Assembly (NCBI RefSeq): GCF_004366075.1 | Contig: NZ_SODU01000001.1 | Location: 1,116,001 to 1,180,000, forward strand | From: Kribbella pratensis | Lineage (GTDB): Bacteria > Actinomycetota > Actinomycetes > Propionibacteriales > Kribbellaceae | Reading direction: 5' to 3' | DNA: 64,000 nucleotides | Part shown: positions 41,180 to 49,554 of the stretch, piece by piece | Layout: every line of letters starts with the position of its first letter | Numbering within the stretch: position 1 is the stretch's first letter | The notes under the pieces: generated by a model | Told to the model about the DNA's origin: nothing | The model's input: the letters and a program-made list of their open reading frames with translations, nothing else | The model's database searches: none | Translations under genes and position numbers: made by a program

Positions 41180-43779
41180 GCCCTGTCCGGCATGAAACTT
41201 GCCGTGACCACCTGCTCCGGTCCGGCCGGCAGTATCCAGCCCTGCTGCCAGCCGCCAATTCGGATCGGCGTGAGCTTCTGGCCGCTGCCGTCGTACGCCT
41301 CCCAGCCCTCGTTGTAGGTCTGCGCGACTGCCAGCACGGACTGCGCGTCAGCACCAGGCACCTCGACCGTCAGCTCGGTCGGGTTCGGACGCCACACGTC
41401 CACACCCTGCACCGGCGTCACGGACACGTCCCCGAACCCTGCTTTCGCCAGCGTGGTTTCGATCGGCACCAGGCCACCGTTCGCCTGCACCTCCACCTTG
41501 TGGAGCCCGGACCGCAACGGGATGGTCGACATCTGGCCGCACAGGCTGAACGCCACCTGTCGCCGCTGCAGCAGGTCCCGCATGGTCGCCGCGACCTGCG
41601 TCCGCGCCGGTACGCCGTCGACGCGGACCGTCGGCCCGTTGCCGCAGTACGCCGGAACGCGACGCTGCGGAGCGACCGCCTTGCGCAGCTCGTCCGCACC
41701 GAGTACCTCGATCTCGGTCACGCCGACCGGACTGGTCTGCGCGTCCTGCAGCGGCTTCGTCGCGGTGAAGTCGATCCTGACGGTCCGCACGTGCCTCGTC
41801 GCGAACCGGACATACCCGTCGGCGTCGACCATGGCGGGGATCGACGCGCCGTCGTCGAAGTGCAGCTTGACCTCTGCCGGCCGCGAACCGTTCAGATACG
41901 CCCGGAACCGCAGCCCGCGCACGTCCCTTGCTGCGGGCAACTTCAGGGTCAGGCTCGGCGTCGGGTCGTCCGGTGCGGCCGTCCAGCCCGTGCCGAGATC
42001 ACGATCAACCGCGGCATCCGGCCGTCCTTCCGGCGCAGCGACCGCCCGCGACGATGCAGTGGCGGTGATCGCTCCCGGCACCGACAGCAGCCGTTCGAGC
42101 GCCTCGCCGTCCTGCGGCAGAGCCGTCCCGCGCAGCTGGTACGTCGCGGCCTGCGGCAGCCGCACGCCGCGGGACAGGCCGTTCGGTTCGGCAGAGTCCT
42201 TGGCTTGGTCCTCGCTGCACAGTGCCCGTGCCCCGACGTGCAGACAAGCGGACCGGCCGATCTGCGTGTTCCGCAGTACCACGGCACTCGGCTGCTGCTC
42301 TGTCTGCTGCCCTGTCTGCTGTGTCTGCTGATCAGTCGCGATCAACGGCAGCCCGTCCAGCTTGCCGTCGGCGTCTGCGCGCAGTACTGCGGCCCCCTGC
42401 CCACCGAGCGCGGTCACCACGGTCGGTACGTCGTCAGCAGTACCACCGACCGCTACGAGCCGCGACCGCGGGATCAGCCGCCCCGGCATGGTCGCCCCGA
42501 CGTCGTAGATTTCCACGCTCGGGTACGGCAGCCGGGACCGCCCAGGCGGGCCGAAGTACGCCACGCGTCCGATGCCGGCGTCGGCCAGGCTCTCGTGGAT
42601 CGCCAGCGACGGCGTGTCTTCCGGTACGTCGTTGCGCACGACGACGTACCGGACGCCGTCGCGGGTCAGCTCCTGCCGCAGCGCCGGGTCACCGACGCCG
42701 GAGTCGATACGGCTGCGCATATCGTTGGTGAGTGCAGCCAGTTGGCGGTTCACCAGGGCGGCGAGCAGTTCGCTGGAGCCTGACAGCACCAGCACGCTGC
42801 CAGGCGTGGTCTGCTCGTCCAACCAACTGGCCGCGTCCTCCCAGTGCTGCGGGATCGCAGCGAACGCCCCATCCGGTCGGATGAGCACCACAGGCAGGGC
42901 GGCGGCAACAGCCAGACAGGTGACCAGAACAGGTACTACGCGGCGGTGGATGCCTCGTGAGACGGACAGGTTGGTCAAGCGACGCAGGTAGTGCGCGGCG
43001 GCCAGTGCGAGCGGCACTGCGGCGGCCGCAGCAGCAACCGGTACCCAGCGCGGGCTTTGCGGCGCGACGCCGTACCGGAGGAGCATCAGCAGTGGCACCA
43101 GCCACCAGATCGACGCTGCGACGACGAAACCCAGCCACGCGGCAGTCAGCTTCACTCTGGCGCGCGCCACGAGCCAGACGGCCGGTACGACGAGGGTCGC
43201 GGCGCCGGCCACCGGGTTGGCGCCGCCGATCAGCGCGAACGCGACAGCCGACCAGCTGACCCGCCACCAGCCGGAGCGGGCACCTGGTGAGACAAGTGGC
43301 AGTAGTACCCACGGGGCCATGGCCAGCGGCCACACCTCGATGGCGAGTCCGCCGAACGCCAGTGGCATCACGGCGTACAGCAGTGCGACGGCGAGCCGTG
43401 TCCAAGCCACGCCGTACTGCAGGACGTTGCAGAGCTTCCAGATACCGAGGAACGCGACACACAGGGCCAGCGACCACCACAGGCGCTGCGTGATCCAGTC
43501 CGGCACCGACAGCGTGTCCAGCAACCAGTGGAACGGACCCATCGGAAACAGGTAACCGTAGGCGTCACTCTGCAGCTGCCCGAACCCGGTGTGCGGATCC
43601 CACAGGTGCAGTGCGCGCGACAGAAAACCGCCCGGCCCGGCCGTCAGCTCGAGCCGGCGATCCGGAACGATCTCGCCGGGAGCACGCTGAAAGCACAGGG
43701 CGATCAGAGCAAGGCATCCCAGGACGAGCCGTGCCCGCCAGACGACCTGCTCCGAACTACCAGCCTTCAGCCTCCTCAC
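41086..43779 (-). CDS. AftD-like alpha-(1->3)-arabinofuranosyltransferase family protein (DUF3367)
   Basis: An approximately 897-residue GT-C-type membrane protein. The N-terminal part has the AftD signature (FLSRALHLWDPHTGFGQLQS, YGYLFPMGPFHWLL) and about ten helices to residue 300. A large extracellular part follows, with a CBM-like domain (ASSRAVAAPEGRPDAAVDRD, GTGWTAAPDDPTPSLTLKLP), and a final helix closes the protein. AftD in mycobacteria adds arabinofuranose to arabinogalactan/LAM. This protein is clearly shorter than the roughly 1400 residues of AftD, so the acceptor may differ. The start is uncertain (GTG 43779; other options up to 43845). It is divergent from a flippase gene. Confidence 0.82.
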   Translation of the reverse strand: MRRLKAGSSEQVVWRARLVLGCLALIALCFQRAPGEIVPDRRLELTAGPGGFLSRALHLWDPHTGFGQLQSDAYGYLFPMGPFHWLLDTLSVPDWITQRLWWSLALCVAFLGIWKLCNVLQYGVAWTRLAVALLYAVMPLAFGGLAIEVWPLAMAPWVLLPLVSPGARSGWWRVSWSAVAFALIGGANPVAGAATLVVPAVWLVARARVKLTAAWLGFVVAASIWWLVPLLMLLRYGVAPQSPRWVPVAAAAAAVPLALAAAHYLRRLTNLSVSRGIHRRVVPVLVTCLAVAAALPVVLIRPDGAFAAIPQHWEDAASWLDEQTTPGSVLVLSGSSELLAALVNRQLAALTNDMRSRIDSGVGDPALRQELTRDGVRYVVVRNDVPEDTPSLAIHESLADAGIGRVAYFGPPGRSRLPYPSVEIYDVGATMPGRLIPRSRLVAVGGTADDVPTVVTALGGQGAAVLRADADGKLDGLPLIATDQQTQQTGQQTEQQPSAVVLRNTQIGRSACLHVGARALCSEDQAKDSAEPNGLSRGVRLPQAATYQLRGTALPQDGEALERLLSVPGAITATASSRAVAAPEGRPDAAVDRDLGTGWTAAPDDPTPSLTLKLPAARDVRGLRFRAYLNGSRPAEVKLHFDDGASIPAMVDADGYVRFATRHVRTVRIDFTATKPLQDAQTSPVGVTEIEVLGADELRKAVAPQRRVPAYCGNGPTVRVDGVPARTQVAATMRDLLQRRQVAFSLCGQMSTIPLRSGLHKVEVQANGGLVPIETTLAKAGFGDVSVTPVQGVDVWRPNPTELTVEVPGADAQSVLAVAQTYNEGWEAYDGSGQKLTPIRIGGWQQGWILPAGPEQVVTASFMPDRAYRAGLLLGLVALLSILATAAFFTIGRSTRR

Positions 43780-43873
43780 CGGCGGGACATTAACGGATCC
43801 GGCGGCTCCTGCGCGGCATCGTTGCCGTACCGTGAGGTCCGGCAAATCTCACACGGATCCGAGGCAGCGCAGC

Positions 43874-45145
43874 ATGACATCTGGCACCACCCCGGCGCCC
43901 GAACCGCAGGCACCCCGCCGGTCGTTCCTGCGCAGCGCCACGGTTGTTGCCGTCGCGATGGCGATCATGAACGTCGCGGCGTACGGATTCACCCTGATCG
44001 GGTCCCGCCGGCTGCTGCCGGAGCAGTTCGGAGCGATCACCGCGTTGCTCGGTCTGCTGCTGATCGGCAACGTCGCCTCGCTCGGGCTGCAGGCCACCGG
44101 AGCCCGGCGGCTCGCCACCCACACCGGCGACGGCGCGGCCGCGCTGGGCGACGCGATGCTGAAGGCTGGCCGCCGGTCCGCTCTCGGGCTCACAGTGCTC
44201 TGCCTGCTGCTGACGCCGGTGTTCATGTGGCTGCTGCACATCGACTCCATCGTCGCGATCGTGCTGCTCGCTCCCACACTCGGCGGTCTCACGCTGATGG
44301 GCTCCCAGCTCGGCGTACTGCAGGGCAGCCACCGCTGGACCGAGCTGGCCGCTGTCTACGCGTCGGGCGGCATCGGCCGACTGGTGCTCGGCGGCGGTGC
44401 GCTGCTCATTCACCCGTCGCTCGATTGGGCGATGGCCGGCCTCGCGCTCGGCGCCGCCGTACCGGCGGCGCTGGGTCAGTTCTTCCTCCGCGGATCGACC
44501 GGTTCGACCCGGCAGGAGATCAAAGAGGTACTGCGGGAGACCGTGCACGGCACGCACACGCTGCTCGCGTTCTTCGCGCTCGCCAACGCCGACGTACTCT
44601 TCGCGCGTGCCCTGCTCGACGAGAAGGACAGCGGGTACTACGCGGCCGGCCTGATCGTCGCCAAGGCCTGCCTGTTCCTCCCGCAGTTCGTGATCGTGCT
44701 CGTGTTCCCGTCCCTGGCCAACTCCCCCGGCGACACCGTCCGGCTCCGCCGCGCGATCCTCGCCGTCGCGGGCCTCGGCGTCTGCGCGGTCGTCGGGACG
44801 CTGATCCTGCCCGGCATCGTGGTCGAGGTCATCGGCGGCAAGGCGAACTACGCGCCGCTCGGCCCCTCCACCTGGCTGTTCGCAGTCGCCGGCTCCGCGT
44901 ACGCCGTACTGCAGCTGGTCGTGTACGCCGCTATCGCGCAGCAGGAGAAGCGCGCCGCGCTGGGGATCTGGCTCGGGCTCGTGGTACTCGCGGTCGCCGC
45001 CGGGATCATCCTCGGCACCGGCACCGCGACCGGCCTGGACGGCGTGAAGGTGCTGGCCGCGACGACCAGCACCTGCGCGCTCCTGCTGTCGGCAGGCCTG
45101 GCGGCAGGACTGCGCCGCCAGGCCGCCGAAGTACCACAAGCTTGA
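43874..45145 (+). CDS. Wzx/MurJ-like polysaccharide flippase
   Basis: A 423-residue integral membrane protein of the MOP (polysaccharide biosynthesis, Wzx-type) superfamily with about twelve helices. It opens SATVVAVAMAIMNVAAYGFT, LIGSRRLLPEQFGAITALLG. Later features include ALANADVLFARALLDEKDSG, YYAAGLIVAKACLFLPQFVI and VFPSLANSPGD. Such proteins move lipid-linked sugars across the membrane. It is divergent from the AftD-like gene, so the pair could build and export a surface glycan. ATG at 43874 leaves a 20-residue Pro-rich N-terminus. It converges on the sugar ABC transporter with a 4-base gap. Confidence 0.87.
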   Translation: MTSGTTPAPEPQAPRRSFLRSATVVAVAMAIMNVAAYGFTLIGSRRLLPEQFGAITALLGLLLIGNVASLGLQATGARRLATHTGDGAAALGDAMLKAGRRSALGLTVLCLLLTPVFMWLLHIDSIVAIVLLAPTLGGLTLMGSQLGVLQGSHRWTELAAVYASGGIGRLVLGGGALLIHPSLDWAMAGLALGAAVPAALGQFFLRGSTGSTRQEIKEVLRETVHGTHTLLAFFALANADVLFARALLDEKDSGYYAAGLIVAKACLFLPQFVIVLVFPSLANSPGDTVRLRRAILAVAGLGVCAVVGTLILPGIVVEVIGGKANYAPLGPSTWLFAVAGSAYAVLQLVVYAAIAQQEKRAALGIWLGLVVLAVAAGIILGTGTATGLDGVKVLAATTSTCALLLSAGLAAGLRRQAAEVPQA

Positions 45146-45149
45146 CCAA

Positions 45150-46136
45150 TCACCACAAGCTTGACTTCGCGAACCGCCGCGCGAACGTGTTGGCCAGTAC
45201 CAGCAGCACGAGTCCGATGACCGATCGGAACAGTCCGATCGCGGTGGCGTAGCTGAACTGCGGGACCGAGGAAGCCAGACCGATCTTGTACACGTAGGTG
45301 TCGATCACCTCCGCGACATCGAGGTTCAGGCTGTTCTGCATCAGCAGCACCTTCTCGAAGCCGACGGACAGGATTCTGCCGATGTCCAGGATCAGCAGGA
45401 TCACCGCGACCGGCACGATCGCCGGCAGGTCGATGTGCCACATCCGCCGCAAGCGGGACGCCCCGTCCACGATCGCCGCCTCGTGCAGCTCCGGCGGCAC
45501 ACTGGTCAGGGCCGCCAGGTAGATGATCGCGGCGAACCCCATCGTCTGCCACGCCCCCGACCAGACGTACAGATGCCGGAACATGCCCGAATCGCCCATC
45601 ACGTCGGTGGGACCGAACCCGAACAACCCAATCAGCTTGTTCGTCACACCGGTGTTCGGGCTGGTCAGGACCACGAGCAGACCGACCACGACCACTGTGG
45701 AGATGAAGTGCGGCGCGTAGGTGATCAGCTGTGTGGTGCGGCTGAACCACTTCTTCCGGACCGTGTTCAGGCACAGCGCGAGGATGATCGGCAACGGGAA
45801 CGTCGCGACCAGCTCGTAGACGTGCAGATACACGGTGTTCTTGATCAGCCGCCAGAACTGGTACGACTCCACGAACCGCTCGAAGTACTTCATCCCGGCC
45901 CAGGGACTGCCCCAGATCCCGGACACCACGTTGTAGTCCTTGAACGCGATGATCACGCCGTACATCGGCCAGTAGGCGAAAATCGCCAGCCAGATCAGCG
46001 GCAGCGCCAGCATCGCGTACAGCTGCCAGTTCCGGCGGATCCGCAGCCCGAGGCCGACCCTGGACTTCGCCACCCGAGTGCGCTTGTGGGCGGCCGACGG
46101 CACCGACGACCTTGTCTCAGTTTCTGTTGTGGCCAC
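45150..46136 (-). CDS. Sugar ABC transporter permease, LplB type
   Basis: A 328-residue permease. Six membrane helices are visible, starting at LYAMLALPLIWLAIFAYWPM. The EAA motif for ATPase contact is ELHEAAIVDGASRLRRMWHI. The last third has the LplB hallmark LDIGRILSVGFEKVLLMQN. The LplABC-type group carries oligosaccharides or polysaccharide fragments, with no ATPase gene in the cluster, so a shared MsmK-like ATPase is probably used. It is the third gene of the SBP-LplC-LplB operon, starting 6 bases after the stop of the second permease gene. Confidence 0.9.
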   Translation of the reverse strand: MATTETETRSSVPSAAHKRTRVAKSRVGLGLRIRRNWQLYAMLALPLIWLAIFAYWPMYGVIIAFKDYNVVSGIWGSPWAGMKYFERFVESYQFWRLIKNTVYLHVYELVATFPLPIILALCLNTVRKKWFSRTTQLITYAPHFISTVVVVGLLVVLTSPNTGVTNKLIGLFGFGPTDVMGDSGMFRHLYVWSGAWQTMGFAAIIYLAALTSVPPELHEAAIVDGASRLRRMWHIDLPAIVPVAVILLILDIGRILSVGFEKVLLMQNSLNLDVAEVIDTYVYKIGLASSVPQFSYATAIGLFRSVIGLVLLVLANTFARRFAKSSLW

Positions 46137-46142
46137 GGGGCC

Positions 46143-47084
46143 TCATCCCTTCAGGGAGCCGACCATGGCTCCCTTGACGAAGTGCTTCTGGACGAAGGGG
46201 TAGACCAGCAGCGGCGGAATCATGCCGATCACTATCAGCGAGTACTTCAGCTGCTGCTGCAGCTCCTGCATCTGCGCCAGCTTGCTGGTGTCGGCCATCT
46301 GCGACGGGTCGACCTTGGTCTGGAGCAGGATCTGCCGCAGGATCACCTGCAGCGGGAACAGGTGTTCGTTGGTCAGGTAGATCAGCGCGTTGAAGAACGA
46401 ATTCCACGAACCGACCGCGTAGAACAGCAGATTCACCGCGATGATCGGCTTGCTCAGCGGCAGCACGACCCGCCAGAAGAACCCGAAGTCGCTGCAGCCG
46501 TCCACCTTGCCGGCCTCGACCAGCTCCTCCGGGATCGTCACCATGAAGTAGGTCCGGGTGATGATCACGTTCCAGACCGCCAGCGCGGTCGGCAGGATCA
46601 TCGCCCAGCGCGTGTTCAGCAACCCCAGGTCGTGCACGACCAGGTACGTCGGGATCAGCCCACCACTGAACATCATCGTGAACACGAACGCCGCCATGAT
46701 GATCCCTTTGCCCGGCAGCCCCTTCCGCGACAACGGGTACGCCGCGAGCAGCGTGAGGATCGTGGCGACCACAGCGCCGGCGACCGCGTAGAACACCGAG
46801 TTGCCGAAGCCGCTGACGATCGACTTGTAGTCGAGGATCGCCCTGTACGCATCCAGCGTGAATCCGACCGGCCACAGCCACACCTCGCCGGCGGACACCC
46901 GCTTGGTGTTGCTGACGGAGGCACTGAGGACGTAGACGATCGGGTACAGCACCGCCAGGCAGAAGAGCCCGAGGGCGGTGTAGATACAGGCCAGCGCGAT
47001 CTTGTCGCTCTTGGTGTCCTGGATCGCCGCACCGGCCCCGAGCCGCCGCTCGTCCGGCGGCAGCGTTCCGCCGGCCGCGCTCAT
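46143..47084 (-). CDS. Sugar ABC transporter permease, LplC type
   Basis: A 313-residue carbohydrate ABC permease. It opens after 30 hydrophilic residues with ALACIYTALGLFCLAVLYPI. The EAA region is ELVEAGKVDGCSDFGFFWRV, and the C-terminus ends PLLVYPFVQKHFVKGAMVGS, typical of CUT1 permeases. ATG at 47084 overlaps the stop of the solute-binding protein gene (ATGA at 47081-47084), so the two are translationally coupled. It forms the membrane channel together with the LplB-type protein. Confidence 0.91.
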   Translation of the reverse strand: MSAAGGTLPPDERRLGAGAAIQDTKSDKIALACIYTALGLFCLAVLYPIVYVLSASVSNTKRVSAGEVWLWPVGFTLDAYRAILDYKSIVSGFGNSVFYAVAGAVVATILTLLAAYPLSRKGLPGKGIIMAAFVFTMMFSGGLIPTYLVVHDLGLLNTRWAMILPTALAVWNVIITRTYFMVTIPEELVEAGKVDGCSDFGFFWRVVLPLSKPIIAVNLLFYAVGSWNSFFNALIYLTNEHLFPLQVILRQILLQTKVDPSQMADTSKLAQMQELQQQLKYSLIVIGMIPPLLVYPFVQKHFVKGAMVGSLKG

Positions 47085-48832
47085 CCGTTGTACGTCTCGT
47101 AGGCGGCCTGCTGCAGTTCCAGATACGGCTTCACGCCGATCTTCTCGACCCGGCCCTTGTAGTCGTTCCACGCACCGTCGTCGTTGGGGTCGAGCTGCCC
47201 GGTGAGGAACTTGGCGAACGACTGGTTCACCTCGCCCTTGAGGTTGGTTCTCAGCTCCGCCTCTTGCGCGGCCTGGTCCTGGTCCAGGGTGACCGGCGGG
47301 AACTGCATCTCCTGCGGCTGCTTGTGCGGGAAGTACTTGTCCCTGGTCTGCTCGTAGAGCGGCTTCTCGAAGGTCATGTCCTTCGGGTTCACCCGCTCAC
47401 CGAGCCGGAAGTCCTGGGACCGGTACATCGGGTTGTCCTGGCTCCAGTTGATGTTCTTCTGCGAGTTCCAGGTCGCGTCGAACCCGTAGAGCGCCTGCTT
47501 GCCGTTGATCCCGAGCTCGCCCTTCTTCGCCCAGGCGAACGCCGGACCGCCGTACCCGCGCAGGATGGCCTCCAGCTCGTACTGGGCGTCGGCCCACTGG
47601 ACCAGCTGCTCCGGCTTGGCGCACTTCTTGGTGATCACCAGGTGGGCCACCTCGACGCCGACGCCGGTGTAGTCCCACGCCGCGTACTGCACGCCGTTCG
47701 GTCCCTTCAGCGGCGGGCACGCCTCGTACTGGCGCCAGCGGGCGTCCGGGTCCTTCTGGTCGATGTCCAGGAAGCTGCCCCAGTAGTTCGTCCGGGCGCC
47801 CCCGATCAGCGGCTTGCCGGACGCGTTGCCGTAGCGCTTCAACTGGTCCTCGTCGGCGGTGAACACGTCCCGGTTGATCAGCCCGTCCTTGTACAGGCTG
47901 TTCACGAATTTCAGCCCCTCACGCCACTCGTCCTTGTCGAACGCGACGTCGACCTTGCCGTCGCGAACCACCAGCCACGGCTCGCCGGGGTTGTAGAGGA
48001 ACGGGTTCATGAAGAACGGGTCGATCGCGGAGTCCTTGTAGCCGGCGAACGGAATCGTCTTGCCGTTGCCCGCCAGGTCGGCCTTCTTGAACGCGCGCAG
48101 TACTTCGTGGAACTCGTCGGTGGTCTGCGGCATGGCCAGCCCGACCTGCTTGATCCACTCGGTGTTCAGCCAGGCGCGGCCGTCGCTGGCCCGGCAGTGG
48201 TAGCAGTCGTTGATGCCGGGGAACGAGTAGATCTTCTTGTCCGGCGCCTGGATCAGCTTGCGGGTGTCGGGGTAGTCCTTCATCGCCTGCTGCAGGTTCA
48301 GCGCGTACCCGTCGATGTACTGGTTGATGTCGGTGAACAGGCCCTGTGCGCCGTACAGGAACAGCTGCGACCGGGTGAAGGCGATGCCCAGGAAGGCGTC
48401 CGGGATGTCGCCGGCCGCGATCATCGCGTTGACCTTCGTCATCACGTCGTCGTCGGTGCCACCGATCTGGCTCCACTCGATGTGGATGTTGGTCTTGGAC
48501 TCCAGCCACTTGGTGAAGGCGTTGGTCTTCCAGTCGCCGATCGTCACGTCCTGCTTGACGACGATCTTGTACGTCGTCTTCTCGGTCGTGATCGGCTTCA
48601 GCGCGCGGGCGACCGGGCCGACGTACCCGTCCGGGTACTGCACGGTGGCCAGCTTCGGGCCGAGGGTGACGCTGGGGGCGGCCTCGCCCGCGCCGGCGGC
48701 CGCTCCGGTCGCGCTGCTCTTGCCGCTGCACGCACTGAGCAGGCCGCCGCCGGCGGTTGCGGCGGTCAGTCCGAGCGCGCCCGCGATGAGTGATCGACGG
48801 CTGACTCCAGGGCGCACGTGATCGTTCGGCAT
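47081..48832 (-). CDS. Tat-type lipoprotein, sugar ABC transporter substrate-binding protein (LipO-like)
   Basis: A 583-residue binding protein. Residues 11-16 carry a twin-arginine signal (SRRSLI), followed by a hydrophobic core and the lipobox LLSAC with Cys35. The mature part is a long cluster-type SBP of the LipO/YtcQ group, seen in WLESKTNIHIEWSQIGGTDD, AMIAAGDIPDAFLGIAF, LNTEWIKQVGLAMPQTTDEF and ANGYGGPAF-like RGYGGPAFAW. Such proteins bind oligosaccharides, often pectin or hemicellulose fragments. No glycosidase is next to it, so the ligand is unknown. ATG at 48832; the leader carries several dyads. Confidence 0.92.
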   Translation of the reverse strand: MPNDHVRPGVSRRSLIAGALGLTAATAGGGLLSACSGKSSATGAAAGAGEAAPSVTLGPKLATVQYPDGYVGPVARALKPITTEKTTYKIVVKQDVTIGDWKTNAFTKWLESKTNIHIEWSQIGGTDDDVMTKVNAMIAAGDIPDAFLGIAFTRSQLFLYGAQGLFTDINQYIDGYALNLQQAMKDYPDTRKLIQAPDKKIYSFPGINDCYHCRASDGRAWLNTEWIKQVGLAMPQTTDEFHEVLRAFKKADLAGNGKTIPFAGYKDSAIDPFFMNPFLYNPGEPWLVVRDGKVDVAFDKDEWREGLKFVNSLYKDGLINRDVFTADEDQLKRYGNASGKPLIGGARTNYWGSFLDIDQKDPDARWRQYEACPPLKGPNGVQYAAWDYTGVGVEVAHLVITKKCAKPEQLVQWADAQYELEAILRGYGGPAFAWAKKGELGINGKQALYGFDATWNSQKNINWSQDNPMYRSQDFRLGERVNPKDMTFEKPLYEQTRDKYFPHKQPQEMQFPPVTLDQDQAAQEAELRTNLKGEVNQSFAKFLTGQLDPNDDGAWNDYKGRVEKIGVKPYLELQQAAYETYNG

Positions 48833-48870
48833 GGGTTACTCCTGGCGGCTGGTCGGAACAAAGACGAAAT

Positions 48871-49017
48871 ATCCGAGAGCGATATCCGATAGGATCTCGG
48901 ATCTTTGCCCGGGAGAATGACATAGAAAGCGACCCGACGGAAGGCCTCGGTCGATACCGATCGGAATCGATCAATCACTGTTGGTAAGTTGCGCGGCAAA
49001 CGCTTACCACTTGCGTT
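48871..49017. promoter_or_regulatory. Cluster of operator-like palindromes before the sugar ABC operon
   Basis: This AT-richer region holds three or four dyads. ATCCGAGA (48871-48878) and TCTCGGAT (48895-48902) form an inverted pair. The 20-base near-palindrome TCGATACCGATCGGAATCGA lies at 48951-48970, with 18 of 20 positions symmetrical. GGTAAG (48983-48988) and CTTACC (49003-49008) flank a TTGC-GCG-GCAA core. AACGC/GCGTT lie at 48999-49003 and 49013-49017. LacI- or GntR-type sugar regulators bind such sites. The regulator itself is not in the window, and no promoter hexamers were assigned. Confidence 0.55.
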
Positions 49018-49080
49018 GAGGCACCCAAATTTCTTGCGGCGAAGAAAGTCCCAGCCGCCGGCCTCGGTAGGGTTCTGGGC

Positions 49081-49554
49081 ATGCCGACGCCGAAGTTCAT
49101 CCTCGACCTGCGCGAGAAGATCGGGCACGACCTGCTCTGGCTGAGCGGGCTGACCGCGGTCGTGCTCAACGACCGGGACGAGGTGCTGCTCGTCAAGCGC
49201 GCCGACAACGGCCGGTGGAGCCTGGTCGCCGGCATCCTCGAGCCAGGTGAGCAGCCGGCCGTCGGGCTGGTACGCGAGATCCAGGAGGAGACCGCGGTCG
49301 AGGCGGCCGTCGAGCGCCTGGTCAGCGTCGAGTCACTCCCACCCGCCAGCTACCCGAACGGCGACCAGGTCCAGTTCCTCGACCTCTGCTTCCGCTGCCG
49401 CCCCCTCCGCGGCGACCCACGCGTCAACGACGACGAGTCCCTCGACGTCCGCTGGTGGCCCCTGAACGCCCTCCCGGACCTCACGGACCGGGAGAGAGTC
49501 TGCATCGAGCGAGCGCTCTCCCCCGGCCTGCAACCGGCGTTCGAGACCTCTTAG
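49081..49554 (+). CDS. NUDIX hydrolase
   Basis: A 157-residue NUDIX protein that would hydrolyse nucleoside diphosphates linked to another group. The Nudix box is GILEPGEQPAVGLV followed by REIQEETAV (G-x5-E-x7-REUxEE), with the metal Glu residues intact. The leading FILDLREKIGHDLLWLSGLT segment is the helix-strand seen in many actinobacterial NUDIX proteins of the ADP-ribose/NADH subgroup. ATG at 49081. It converges on polA; the stop codons overlap in TTAG. Natural substrate unknown. Confidence 0.9.
   Translation: MPTPKFILDLREKIGHDLLWLSGLTAVVLNDRDEVLLVKRADNGRWSLVAGILEPGEQPAVGLVREIQEETAVEAAVERLVSVESLPPASYPNGDQVQFLDLCFRCRPLRGDPRVNDDESLDVRWWPLNALPDLTDRERVCIERALSPGLQPAFETS

Noticed and set aside
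40069..42783. Plus-strand frame of about 904 codons across the acyltransferase and AftD-like genes
   Set aside because: It is out of frame with the acyltransferase and antisense to the AftD-like gene; no motifs.
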